From contig NZ_LZZS01000042.1 of NCBI RefSeq assembly GCF_014170335.1, forward strand, positions 62,001-126,000: a DNA stretch of 64,000 nucleotides, in the 5' to 3' direction. Below are positions 54,112 through 62,375 of this stretch, piece after piece; the stretch's first letter is position 1, and the number at the start of each line of letters is the position of its first letter. Origin of the DNA: Achromobacter sp. UMC46. Lineage in GTDB: Bacteria; Pseudomonadota; Gammaproteobacteria; Burkholderiales; Burkholderiaceae_B. A model generated the notes under the pieces. That model made no database searches, was not told the DNA's origin, and saw only the letters and a list, made by a program, of their open reading frames with translations. The position numbers were made by a program, and so were the translations under genes.

Positions 54112-54494
54112 ACCTGGCCTCTCGCATAGTTACTAGGAAGGCGTCTCCCTTTAGATCAACGCCGAAGAACTGCTGGTAATAGGAATGCAGAAGCCTAGCA
54201 TCCGGGTCGCCGAGTCCGCATAGCTTTCAGATCGCAAGAAATAATAAGATATATTTTATTACAAAATCGGGCGCGTGGAGCGCCGCTCGAGTCGATTTTA
54301 TTGAAGCGATTATGGAGATCGAACGACCGAGCGACATGGGTCGGCGGTCGCCACTCATTTAGTCGACGACCTTTGAATTGGTTGAGCGCCAAGAGCCGCT
54401 CGCGACCAAATCGGATGCGCCGCCTGCGATGGGCTTCCAGCGACGGGCGGCCGCCTGTCTTTATCAAGTGGGGCTTAGTTTAGTTTCCATATCG
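54112..54494. other. Island right flank
   Basis: About 380 nt without a supported gene. It contains an A+T-rich stretch (about 54235-54265), the likely promoter region of the STAND operon. A 90-codon minus-strand frame ending at 54195 starts MIKTGGRPSLEAHRRRR, which looks faintly protein-like but matches nothing I can name. No integrase gene or integrase fragment was recognised. Confidence 0.5.
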
Positions 54495-54529
54495 TTGGGG
54501 CAGCCCAGCGACACGAACCCCACGCGCGG
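54495..54529 (-). repeat. Right island junction: 35-bp imperfect direct repeat (attR-like)
   Basis: Matches 42701-42735 at 27 of 35 positions and encodes the same PRVGFVSLGCP in host-like codons. Island sequence begins immediately to its left after TTGGG. Confidence 0.75.
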
Positions 54530-54649
54530 CGCGCGACCCGGATCCGCGCCCTGCGCGGCGGCCGTGATGGCGTTCAGCGTCGAGTTGCTGCCATCGCTGG
54601 CGGAAGTGCCGGCGCCTTTGCCGGGCCGGGATTGTTCAAGGATTTCCAA
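54495..54649 (-). pseudogene. rimO: Displaced native 5' end of rimO
   Basis: Reading from a TTG at 54649, the frame gives MEILEQSRPGKGAGTSASDG. It runs on to RAPRVGFVSLGCPN and then leaves rimO sequence and hits a stop at 54464. The end of the conserved part is the first cluster-binding Cys segment of RimO. It is the 5' half of the host gene left on the far side of the island. It has host-like GC-rich codons. It is probably still transcribed but makes no enzyme. Confidence 0.85.
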
Positions 54650-54716
54650 TCTAGTTCACCGTAGGTTCGCGCACCGGCTCTTGCGGTGCGGCGGGGTATT
54701 CGTCAAGTGTTCGGGT

Positions 54717-54968
54717 TCAGGCGGATTCGCCTGGGTGGCGGGGCGGCAGGTCGCGCAGCGTTTCCGGGTGGAGGATGGCCACTTGCAGCAGGGTCTGGGC
54801 CGCTCCCGACGGATGGCGGCGGCCCTGTTCCCAATCCTGCAAGGTGCGCACGCTGACGCCCAGCAATTGCGCGAAATCCGCTTGCGGCAAACCGACGCGG
54901 CTGCGCGCTTCGCTGATATGCGACGCCTGCCACCGGGCGGGAAGCGCCGGCGGAGCTACTTTCTTCAT
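54717..54968 (-). CDS. NadS/HigA-type helix-turn-helix protein
   Basis: The 83-residue protein has an XRE domain, ARSRVGLPQADFAQLLGVSV followed by RTLQDWEQGRRHPSGAAQTL, the pattern of NadS-like antitoxins of RelE/HigB-type toxins. No toxin frame is found in the 265 nt upstream. It lies 67 nt before the displaced rimO start and may have been cotranscribed with native rimO. Confidence 0.85.
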   Translation of the reverse strand: MKKVAPPALPARWQASHISEARSRVGLPQADFAQLLGVSVRTLQDWEQGRRHPSGAAQTLLQVAILHPETLRDLPPRHPGESA

Positions 54969-55233
54969 GACTCGTTCAATTTACGGGCAGCGCCGCCTCT
55001 CGCCATCGCCTGGGTTCATGCGATGCGCCGGGAGCAGCAACTGCGGGGAAGCGGGGAATTATACGGCAATGCCGTAGGGGGCGATAGCGAAAGGGTTCCG
55101 CGGTGTGGCGTAGGTGGGCGCGGTACACGATATGTCTTCGCAACGCCGGTGCCGCGGATAGTGGAAACGATTAGCAATGGTGCGTCCCTGATTGTTGGCC
55201 GCGCCTCCAGGGCGCCCTAATCCCTTTTGCCCT
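54969..55233. other. Intergenic region between HTH gene and LysE-type gene
   Basis: About 265 nt with no supported gene. It contains a promoter-like dyad for the HTH gene (next entry). No toxin remnant was recognised. Confidence 0.5.
55058..55075 (-). promoter_or_regulatory. Promoter/operator of the HTH gene
   Basis: On the minus strand a TATAAT -10 box (55058-55063) touches the perfect dyad ACGGCA-N-TGCCGT (55063-55075). The layout, about 90 nt before the gene start, suits autorepression by the HTH protein. A clear -35 box is missing. Confidence 0.5.
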
Positions 55234-55866
55234 TTACGGCGCTCCGCGCCGGTACAGCGCCAGCGTTCCCGCCAGGCCGATCATCAGGCTGCCGCAAACG
55301 CGGTTCAGCCAGCGCAGGCCCGACCCCTGGAAGGCGCGCACCAGTTGGGCGCCCAGCGTGGCGTAGACCAGCATGGTCAATATATTGATGGTGGCCAGGA
55401 CGCAGGCCACGATGGCGTATTGGGTCGCCAGCGGCGCTTGCGGGTCGATGAACTGGGGCAGGAAGGCCGACATGAACAGCAGCGCCTTCGGATTGGTCAG
55501 CGCCACCATGAAGCTGCGCATCCCCAGCGCCAGGCCCACGGGCCGGTCCGCGCCAGCCGTGGCCGACGGCAGGACGAGCGCCGCGTCCGAGCGCAGCATC
55601 TTCCAGCCCAGATAGGCCAGATAGGCCGCGCCCACCCATTTGATGAGCAGGAAGGCGACTTCGGACGCCGCCAGCACCACGCCCAGGCCGGAGGCCACCG
55701 CGCCGACCAGGATCAGGTCCGCCAGCACCGCCCCGGCCATCCCCCAGCCCGCGGCGCGCACGCCATGGCGCGAGCCGTTGCTCAGGGCCAGCAGGGTCGT
55801 GGGGCCGGGCGTCACGATGGCGACGGCCGAGGCCAGGATGAACAGCAGCAGCGTGGCGGTGGTCAT
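55234..55866 (-). CDS. LysE/RhtB-family amino-acid exporter
   Basis: Started at the ATG at 55866, the 210-residue protein has the family opening SAVAIVTPGPTTLLALSNGS. About six helices follow, with ALTNPKALLFMSAFLPQFID in the middle. RhtB-type proteins export amino acids or homoserine lactones; the substrate is unknown. It faces rsmB across about 96 nt. Confidence 0.93.
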   Translation of the reverse strand: MTTATLLLFILASAVAIVTPGPTTLLALSNGSRHGVRAAGWGMAGAVLADLILVGAVASGLGVVLAASEVAFLLIKWVGAAYLAYLGWKMLRSDAALVLPSATAGADRPVGLALGMRSFMVALTNPKALLFMSAFLPQFIDPQAPLATQYAIVACVLATINILTMLVYATLGAQLVRAFQGSGLRWLNRVCGSLMIGLAGTLALYRRGAP

Positions 55867-55962
55867 GACGAAAGCGCTCCCGGGTAGGGGCCAGTTTGAC
55901 GCGCGGGCCGCCATTCGTCCAGGTGCGGCTACCATATCGGTCTTATCTTCTGAATTCCCACC

Positions 55963-57300
55963 ATGTCCACGCGTTCCGACTCCCCCCATCTGGCCCCCCC
56001 GCTTTCCTCCGTTCTTCTTTCCAGCGCGGGGGTGGTCGAGGGCGTGCTGGACGGCCGTTCCCTGACGGACGCGCTGACGGACGTGAGTTCCGCCCTGCGC
56101 CCGGCCACCCAGGCCGTGTCGTTCCATGCGATGCGCTACCTGGGCTGGGCCGACGCCGTGGGCCGCGAACTGGTCCAGCGCTATCCCAGCGTGCTGTTCG
56201 AATCGCTGCTGCTCGTGTCGCTGACCTTGCTGAAAGAAGAGGGCGAAGCCGCCTCCGCGCTGCCCGGCATGCCGGTGTACGCGCCGCATACGGTCGTGGA
56301 CCAGGCCGTGACGGCCGCCTCCAATACCCGCGCCCTGGCGTCCTTCAAGGGCATGCTCAACGCCTGCCTGCGCCGTTTCCTGCGCGAGCGCGCGGCGCTG
56401 GAAGCCGCAGTGGCGGATAGCCCCGAGGCCCAGTGGAACCACCCCGGCTGGTGGGTCAAGCAGCTGGGCGTGGCCTATCCGCAGCAATGGCGCGAGATCC
56501 TGGCCTCGGCCAACGTGCCCGCCCCGCTGACGTTGCGCGTGAACCGCCGCCGTGCCAGCCGCGAGCAGGTGCTGGCGGCCTTCCAGGACGCCGGCCTGTC
56601 GGCGGAGCCCGTGGGCCAGTCCGGCCTGGTGATGAGCAGCCCCAAGCCCGTGACCCAGTTGCCCGGCTTCGCCGAAGGCTGGTGGTCGGTGCAGGACGCC
56701 GGGGCGCAGTTGGCGGCCGAACTGCTGGCGCCGGCCGACGGCATGCGCGTGCTGGACGCCTGCGCGGCGCCCGGCGGCAAGACCGCCCACCTGCTGGAGC
56801 TGGCCGATATCGACCTGGTGGCGCTGGACGCCGACGGCGAACGGCTGGAACGCGTGGAGCAGAATCTGGACCGCCTGGGTCTGGCCAGCAGCCGCGTCCA
56901 GCTGGAAGCGGCCGACGCGTCGGACCTGGACGCCTGGTGGGACGGCAAGCCGTTCGACGCGGTGCTGGCGGATGTGCCCTGCACGGCGTCGGGCATCGTG
57001 CGCCGCCACCCCGACATCCGCTGGCTGCGCCGCGAAAACGACGTTCGCCGCACGGCCACGCTGCAGGCCAAGATCCTGGATTCGCTGTGGCAGACCGTCG
57101 CGCCCGGCGGCCGCCTGCTCTATGTGACGTGCTCGGTCTTCCCGATCGAAGGCGCGCGCCAGGCCCTGGAATTCCTGCAGCGCCACCCGGAGGCCCAACG
57201 CCTGGACGCGCCGGGCCAATTGCTGCCAGTTGCGGTCGATGCAACACCGGCGGCCCAACATGACGGGTTTTTCTACGCCTTGTTTGCCAAGCAGTCCTGA
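55963..57300 (+). CDS. rsmB: 16S rRNA (cytosine-967-C5)-methyltransferase
   Basis: The 445-residue protein has an N-terminal NusB-like domain and a Rossmann methyltransferase domain with DACAAPGGKTAHLLEL. DVPCTASGIVRRHPDIRWL and LLYVTCSVFP carry the two catalytic cysteines. It methylates C967 of 16S rRNA. It lies 18 nt before the DUF4390 gene. Confidence 0.96.
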   Translation: MSTRSDSPHLAPPLSSVLLSSAGVVEGVLDGRSLTDALTDVSSALRPATQAVSFHAMRYLGWADAVGRELVQRYPSVLFESLLLVSLTLLKEEGEAASALPGMPVYAPHTVVDQAVTAASNTRALASFKGMLNACLRRFLRERAALEAAVADSPEAQWNHPGWWVKQLGVAYPQQWREILASANVPAPLTLRVNRRRASREQVLAAFQDAGLSAEPVGQSGLVMSSPKPVTQLPGFAEGWWSVQDAGAQLAAELLAPADGMRVLDACAAPGGKTAHLLELADIDLVALDADGERLERVEQNLDRLGLASSRVQLEAADASDLDAWWDGKPFDAVLADVPCTASGIVRRHPDIRWLRRENDVRRTATLQAKILDSLWQTVAPGGRLLYVTCSVFPIEGARQALEFLQRHPEAQRLDAPGQLLPVAVDATPAAQHDGFFYALFAKQS

Positions 57301-57318
57301 ATCCCCAAGAATAGGGGC

Positions 57319-57930
57319 ATGACGGTGTTTCGGTGTCGTATGTCCATTATTTCGCGTTTATTTCTTGGGTTGTTGCTCGTATCCGCCTTGCTTTCACTGG
57401 TGCCGGGCGGCGAGGTATATGGCGCCGAGCCGAAGGTCGTGCGGGTCGAACCGGTCGTGCGCGACGGCCGCCTGGAGATCGACGCGGACATCGAATTCGA
57501 ACTGAACCAGCAGTTGCGGGACGCCGCCCAGCGCGGCGTCCCCCTGTATTTCACGGCCGATCTCACCATGACGCAGGAGCGCTGGTGGTGGTTCGACAAG
57601 GCGCTGGTCGACACCTCCCGCACGTGGCGCGTCGTCTATAACGCGTTGACCCGGCAATGGCGCGCGGGGGTGGGCGAGCTGTCCTTCCCGGTGGCGTCGC
57701 TGGACGACGCCATGAGCGTCATCCGCCACATCCGGAGTTGGTCGGTGGCGGATGCCGGCGACTTCGACGAAGGGGTGTTGTACGCCGGCCAGCTCCGGCT
57801 GCGCCTGGACACCTCGCTTTTGCCCCGGCCGTTCCAGGTGAACGCCTTGAACAGCAGCTCGTGGGCGCAGGGGACTCCCTGGATGGACTTCTCGTTCACG
57901 CTGAGCGGCAAGGAGAAAGATCCCTCATGA
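57319..57930 (+). CDS. DUF4390 periplasmic protein
   Basis: The 203-residue protein has an N-terminal signal segment (ISRLFLGLLLVSALLSLVPG). LEIDADIEFELNQQLRDAAQ and ERWWWFDKALVDTSRTWRVV follow, the DUF4390 pattern. Its stop overlaps the NtrY-like start (ATGA). In betaproteobacteria this family consistently precedes ntrY, hinting at a shared role. Function unknown. An ATG at 57340 is an alternative start. Confidence 0.88.
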   Translation: MTVFRCRMSIISRLFLGLLLVSALLSLVPGGEVYGAEPKVVRVEPVVRDGRLEIDADIEFELNQQLRDAAQRGVPLYFTADLTMTQERWWWFDKALVDTSRTWRVVYNALTRQWRAGVGELSFPVASLDDAMSVIRHIRSWSVADAGDFDEGVLYAGQLRLRLDTSLLPRPFQVNALNSSSWAQGTPWMDFSFTLSGKEKDPS

Positions 57931-60242
57931 GGCTGTTGCTCCGGCTGGCCCTGATGGTGGGTGCCGTAAGCGGCCTGGCGTTGCTGGGTTTGCTGGCATG
58001 GTCCACGGGCAATGCTTCGCGCTTTGCGCGCTATTACGACACGCTGCTGGTGCTGAACGGCATTTTCGCGCTGGCGCTGTTCATCTGGGTGGTGGCGCTG
58101 ACGGTGCGGCTGGCCCGCCAGATCCGGCGCCGGCAGTTCGGCGCGCGCCTGACGGCGCGCTTTTCGCTGGCGTTCGCGCTGATCGGCGTGGTGCCCGGAG
58201 CCCTGATCTACACCGTGTCGGTGCAGTTCATGTCGCGCTCCATCGAATCCTGGTTCAACGTGCGGGTGGATACGGCGCTGGAGGCGGGCCTGAACCTGGG
58301 CCGCGCCGCGCTGGATTCGCTGCTGGCCGACCTGGATGCGCGTGCGCGCTCCATGGCCATGGAGTTGAACCGCAGCACGGACAGCGGCGTGATGCTGGCC
58401 TTGACCCGGCTGCGCGAAGCCAATGGGGTGCAAGAGGCCATGGTATTCACGGGCAGCGGGCGCATGGTGGCGTTTTCCACCAGCCAATATGGTCAGTTGC
58501 TGCCCGCGATGCCGCCGTCGACGGTCATGAACCAGCTGCGGCTGGCGCGCGGCTATTCCGCGGCCGAAGCCGACGACCCGGTCACGGCGGGCGCCGAAGG
58601 CGGCTTGCACCTGCGCGTGGTGATTCCGCTGACGGGGCCTGACCGCTACGACAACCTGCTGGGCGCGGCGTCCGAGCCGCGCTGGCTGCAATTGCTGCAA
58701 CCGGTGCCCGACCAAATCGCGCACAACGCCAACCTGGTGCAGCAAGGCTTTCGCGACTATCAAGAGCTGGCGCTGTCCCGCCTGGGGCTGCGCAAGCTTT
58801 ATGGCATTACGCTGACGCTGGCGCTGCTGCTGGCCGCGTTCGGCGCGATCGCGGTGGCGCTGTCCCTGTCCAAGCGCCTGGTCCGGCCGCTGCTGAGCCT
58901 GGCCGGCGGCACGCAGGCCGTGGGCGTGGGCGACTACCGCCCGCTGCCCGAGCCGCCCGAACGCGACGAAGTCGGCCAGCTGACACGCTCGTTCAACGCC
59001 ATGACGCGGCAGCTGGACGAAGCCCGGCGCATGGTCGAAAGCAACCGGCAGCAGCTGGAGCGGTCCAACGTCTATCTGGAAAGCGTGTTGTCCAACCTGT
59101 CGTCCGGCGTGCTGGTGTTCGACGAGTCGTTCCGCGTCACTACCGTCAACCAGGGCGCCCAGACCATCCTGGGGGCGGACCTGCGCTCGGTGATCGGCCG
59201 TCCGCTGGAAACCGTGGACGGCATGCTGGAGTTCGCCAATATCGTGCGCCAGGCGTTTTCGACCCACGCGGCCGTGGGCTCGGAGCGCCAGCACTGGCAG
59301 CAGCAGTTCGAAATCAGTCCGGCCCAGGGCGACGCGCCCGCCCCGCCGCAGCCGCTGACCCTGCTGGCGCGCGGTACCCACCTGCGGGTGGACGGGCGCG
59401 GCAACGGGTATCTGGTGGTGTTTGACGATATTACCGAAGTGATTTCGGCCAACCGGACCGTGGCCTGGGGCGAAGTGGCCCGCCGCCTGGCGCACGAGAT
59501 CAAGAACCCGCTGACCCCCATCCAGCTGTCGGCGGAGCGCCTGGCCATGAAGCTGGAAGGCAAGCTGCAGCCGGCCGAGGCGCAGATCGTCGAGCGTTCC
59601 ACCAACACCATCGTCAACCAGGTGGCGTCGCTCAAGCAGATGGTGGACGATTTCCGCGAGTACGCCCGCACGCCGCCGGCCGTCATGCAGCGCATCGATT
59701 TCAACGCGCTGGTGGCCGACGTGCTGTCGCTGTACGGCTGGGAGCCGGACGGCGGTTCGTCCCGCCTGACCGGCAAGGCCCTGAACCTGGACGTGAACCT
59801 GGGGGCGGACCTGCCGCCGATCGAAGGCGATCCCACGCAGTTGCGCCAGGTGATCCACAACCTGATGTCCAATGCCCGCGACGCGATCGCCGAGCTGGGC
59901 GGCGAGGGCCGGGTCAGCGTGACGACCCAGCTGATGCGCAGCGAACAGCCCGACCGGGCTGATCAGCAGGCGCTGAGATTTACCGTTGCCGACACCGGGC
60001 CGGGCTTCCCGCCGCAGGTGATGCAGCGCGCGTTCGAGCCCTACGTAACCACCAAGTCCCACGGGACTGGGTTAGGATTGGCAATCGTACGCAAGATTGT
60101 GGAAGAGCATGGCGGACGTATCGACCTTGCCAACCGCAAGGAAGGAGGCGCGCGGATTTCCATCTTGTTGACCCGGTTGGCTCCCGGGGCAGATACTATG
60201 GACGCGACCGCGCAAGAAAAGGATAATGCGGCTACGCAATAG
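57927..60242 (+). CDS. ntrY: NtrY-like sensor histidine kinase
   Basis: The 771-residue protein has three or four N-terminal helices, a periplasmic region (to about 285), HAMP (about 310-360) and a PAS-like segment (about 375-500). HisKA has His523 in RRLAHEIKNPLTPIQLSAER, and HATPase has FPPQVMQRAFEPYVTTKSHG and GTGLGLAIVRKIVEEHGG. NtrY senses redox or nitrogen state and phosphorylates NtrX. It is translationally coupled to the gene before it and lies 11 nt ahead of the regulator. Confidence 0.93.
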   Translation: MRLLLRLALMVGAVSGLALLGLLAWSTGNASRFARYYDTLLVLNGIFALALFIWVVALTVRLARQIRRRQFGARLTARFSLAFALIGVVPGALIYTVSVQFMSRSIESWFNVRVDTALEAGLNLGRAALDSLLADLDARARSMAMELNRSTDSGVMLALTRLREANGVQEAMVFTGSGRMVAFSTSQYGQLLPAMPPSTVMNQLRLARGYSAAEADDPVTAGAEGGLHLRVVIPLTGPDRYDNLLGAASEPRWLQLLQPVPDQIAHNANLVQQGFRDYQELALSRLGLRKLYGITLTLALLLAAFGAIAVALSLSKRLVRPLLSLAGGTQAVGVGDYRPLPEPPERDEVGQLTRSFNAMTRQLDEARRMVESNRQQLERSNVYLESVLSNLSSGVLVFDESFRVTTVNQGAQTILGADLRSVIGRPLETVDGMLEFANIVRQAFSTHAAVGSERQHWQQQFEISPAQGDAPAPPQPLTLLARGTHLRVDGRGNGYLVVFDDITEVISANRTVAWGEVARRLAHEIKNPLTPIQLSAERLAMKLEGKLQPAEAQIVERSTNTIVNQVASLKQMVDDFREYARTPPAVMQRIDFNALVADVLSLYGWEPDGGSSRLTGKALNLDVNLGADLPPIEGDPTQLRQVIHNLMSNARDAIAELGGEGRVSVTTQLMRSEQPDRADQQALRFTVADTGPGFPPQVMQRAFEPYVTTKSHGTGLGLAIVRKIVEEHGGRIDLANRKEGGARISILLTRLAPGADTMDATAQEKDNAATQ

Positions 60243-60253
60243 GTGGATGCTTT

Positions 60254-60946
60254 ATGGCCAGAATTCTGGTGGTTGACGACGAAGTCGGTATACGTGAGCT
60301 TTTGTCGGAGATCCTTTACGACGAAGGACACACGGTCGAGCTGGCCGAAAATGCGGCGCAAGCGCGTGCCGCGCGCCTTCGCATGCGTCCTGATCTGGTG
60401 TTGCTGGACATCTGGATGCCCGACACCGATGGCGTGAGCTTGCTGAAAGAGTGGGGCTCGCAAGGCCTGCTCGACATGCCCGTGATCATGATGAGCGGCC
60501 ATGCCACCATCGACACGGCGGTCGAGGCCACGCGCATCGGCGCCATGGATTTCCTGGAAAAGCCCATCACGCTGCAACGTCTGCTGAAGACCGTCGCGGC
60601 TGGGCTGGCGCGCGGGCGCGCCCCGCATCCGGCGCCTGCCGCCGCGAATCCGGCTGCCGCCAACGCCGCCGTGGCGCTGGAAGACGAGCTGGATCCCCCG
60701 GTCCTGGCGACGGCGCCCGCCAACGAAGTGCCGGTCACGTCCAACGGCCAACTGGGCAGTATTTCGCTGGACCAGCCGCTGCGTGAAGCGCGCGACGAAT
60801 TCGAGCGCATCTATTTCGAATACCACCTGGTCCGCGAAAGTCACAGCATGACGCGCGTGTCCGAACGCACCGGGCTGGAACGTACCCACCTCTACCGCAA
60901 GCTCAAGCAATTGGGCATTGAGTCGGCGCGCAAGCGCAGCACATGA
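60254..60946 (+). CDS. Short NtrX-like response regulator without AAA+ domain
   Basis: The 230-residue protein has a receiver domain (ARILVVDDEVGIRELLSEIL; Asp52 in LVLLDIWMPD; MSGHATIDTAVEA; EKPI). An Ala/Pro-rich linker (about 122-165) follows, then a Fis-type HTH (SMTRVSERTGLERTHLYRKL). Ordinary NtrX has about 450 residues, with an AAA+ sigma-54 activation domain where the linker now sits. It therefore cannot remodel sigma-54 holoenzyme and probably acts as a direct DNA-binding regulator. The start overlaps nothing; the stop overlaps trkA (ATGA). Confidence 0.9.
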   Translation: MARILVVDDEVGIRELLSEILYDEGHTVELAENAAQARAARLRMRPDLVLLDIWMPDTDGVSLLKEWGSQGLLDMPVIMMSGHATIDTAVEATRIGAMDFLEKPITLQRLLKTVAAGLARGRAPHPAPAAANPAAANAAVALEDELDPPVLATAPANEVPVTSNGQLGSISLDQPLREARDEFERIYFEYHLVRESHSMTRVSERTGLERTHLYRKLKQLGIESARKRST

Positions 60947-62322
60947 AGATCCTGATCATGGGCGCTGGTCGCGTAGGCACCAGCGTGGCCGAAAACCTGG
61001 TGTCCGAAGAAAACGACATCACCGTGGTGGATTCCGATCCCACGCAGCTTCAATACCTGCAAGAACACTTCGACCTGCGCGTCGTCCATGGCGACGGCTC
61101 GCAGGTGTCGGTGCTGGAAGCCGCCGGCGCCGCCGATACCGACCTGCTGATCGCCTGTGCGGCGTCCGACACCGCCAACATGGTGGCCTGCAAGATCGCC
61201 CGCCAGCTGTTCAATATCCCCCGCCGCATCGCCCGCATCCGCTCCGCGGAGTTCCCGGAACACCCGGAACTGATGAGCGAAGAGGGCTTTTGCATCGACG
61301 CCCTGATCAGCCCCGAACGCAGCGTCACCACCTACCTGCACAGCCTGATCGAATTTCCCGAGGCCTTGCAGGTCGTGGAATTCGCCGAAGGCCGCGTGTG
61401 CGTCGTGACCGTGCGGGTGGGGCATGGCAGCCCGATGGCGCATTCTTCCGTCGACAAGCTGCGCGACGTGTGGCCCGACGTGAAGGCGCGCGTGATCGAC
61501 GTGCTGCGCGGCGGGCGCCCGTTGCGGGCGGGCAGCGGCACGGTCATCGCGCCGGGCGACGAGGTCGTGCTGGTGGTGGATTCGCGCGACGCGCGCCGCG
61601 CCGTGCGCCAGTTGCGCGAGGCCGAACGGGCCGTGCGCCGCGTGATGATCGCGGGCGGGGGCAACATCGGCCTGCGCCTGGCGCGCCAGCTGGCCGAAGA
61701 GAAATACAGCGTCCGCATCATCGAGCGCGACCTGAAGCGCTGCGAATACCTGGCGACCCAACTGCCCGACAGCGTGCTGGTCCTGCATGGCAGCGGCACC
61801 GACGAAGCCTTGCTGGAACGCGAGAACATCGAAGACATGGACACGTGGCTGGCGCTGACCAGCGACGACGAAGACAACATCATGTCGTCGCTGCTGGCCA
61901 AGCGCCTGGGCGCCCGCAAGGTGATCGCGCTGATCAACCGCCAGGCGTATGGCGAATTGATGCAGGGCAGCCATATCGATATCGCCGTGTCGCCGTCGCA
62001 GGCGACGATGAGCGAGCTGCTGCGCCACGTGCGCCGCGGCGACGTGGCCGCCGTGCACCGCTTGCGCCAGGGCGTGGCCGAAGCGCTGGAAGCCATCGCC
62101 CACGGCGACCGCTCGACCTCCAAGGTGGTGGGCCGGCCGGTGGGCCAGATCAGCCTGCCCAAGGGCGCCAGCATCGGCGCGCTGGTCCGTGGCGACGAAA
62201 TCATCCTGCCGGATGCCGACACCGTGATTGAAACGGACGACCACGTGATCGTCTTCGTGCCCTCGCGGCGGCAGATGCCGCGCGTGGAAAAGCTGTTCCA
62301 AGTGTCGGCGTCGTTCTTCTGA
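60943..62322 (+). CDS. trkA: Trk potassium uptake regulatory subunit
   Basis: The 459-residue protein has two RCK/NAD-binding modules, MKILIMGAGRVGTSVAENLV and VMIAGGGNIGLRLARQLAEE, each followed by a TrkA-C domain. It binds NAD(H)/ATP and gates TrkH in the inner membrane. It overlaps the NtrX-like stop by 4 nt, so ntrYX and trkAH are one transcription unit. Confidence 0.96.
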   Translation: MKILIMGAGRVGTSVAENLVSEENDITVVDSDPTQLQYLQEHFDLRVVHGDGSQVSVLEAAGAADTDLLIACAASDTANMVACKIARQLFNIPRRIARIRSAEFPEHPELMSEEGFCIDALISPERSVTTYLHSLIEFPEALQVVEFAEGRVCVVTVRVGHGSPMAHSSVDKLRDVWPDVKARVIDVLRGGRPLRAGSGTVIAPGDEVVLVVDSRDARRAVRQLREAERAVRRVMIAGGGNIGLRLARQLAEEKYSVRIIERDLKRCEYLATQLPDSVLVLHGSGTDEALLERENIEDMDTWLALTSDDEDNIMSSLLAKRLGARKVIALINRQAYGELMQGSHIDIAVSPSQATMSELLRHVRRGDVAAVHRLRQGVAEALEAIAHGDRSTSKVVGRPVGQISLPKGASIGALVRGDEIILPDADTVIETDDHVIVFVPSRRQMPRVEKLFQVSASFF

Positions 62323-62375
62323 TGCGGATCCGCCCCATGCTCCGCCACGGGCCGCGCGCCACCGGATAGGCTCCC

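Noticed and set aside
42736..54494. tRNA gene as integration target at the island edges
   Set aside because: No cloverleaf or tRNA 3' end was found at either edge; the duplicated sequence is rimO coding DNA.
54969..55233. Possible toxin gene partner for the NadS-like HTH protein
   Set aside because: No frame of sufficient length or RelE/HigB resemblance on the minus strand in this gap.
57636..60062. Minus-strand open frame of about 800 codons
   Set aside because: Reverse shadow of the ntrY gene; His/Gln/Arg-rich and without recognisable motifs.
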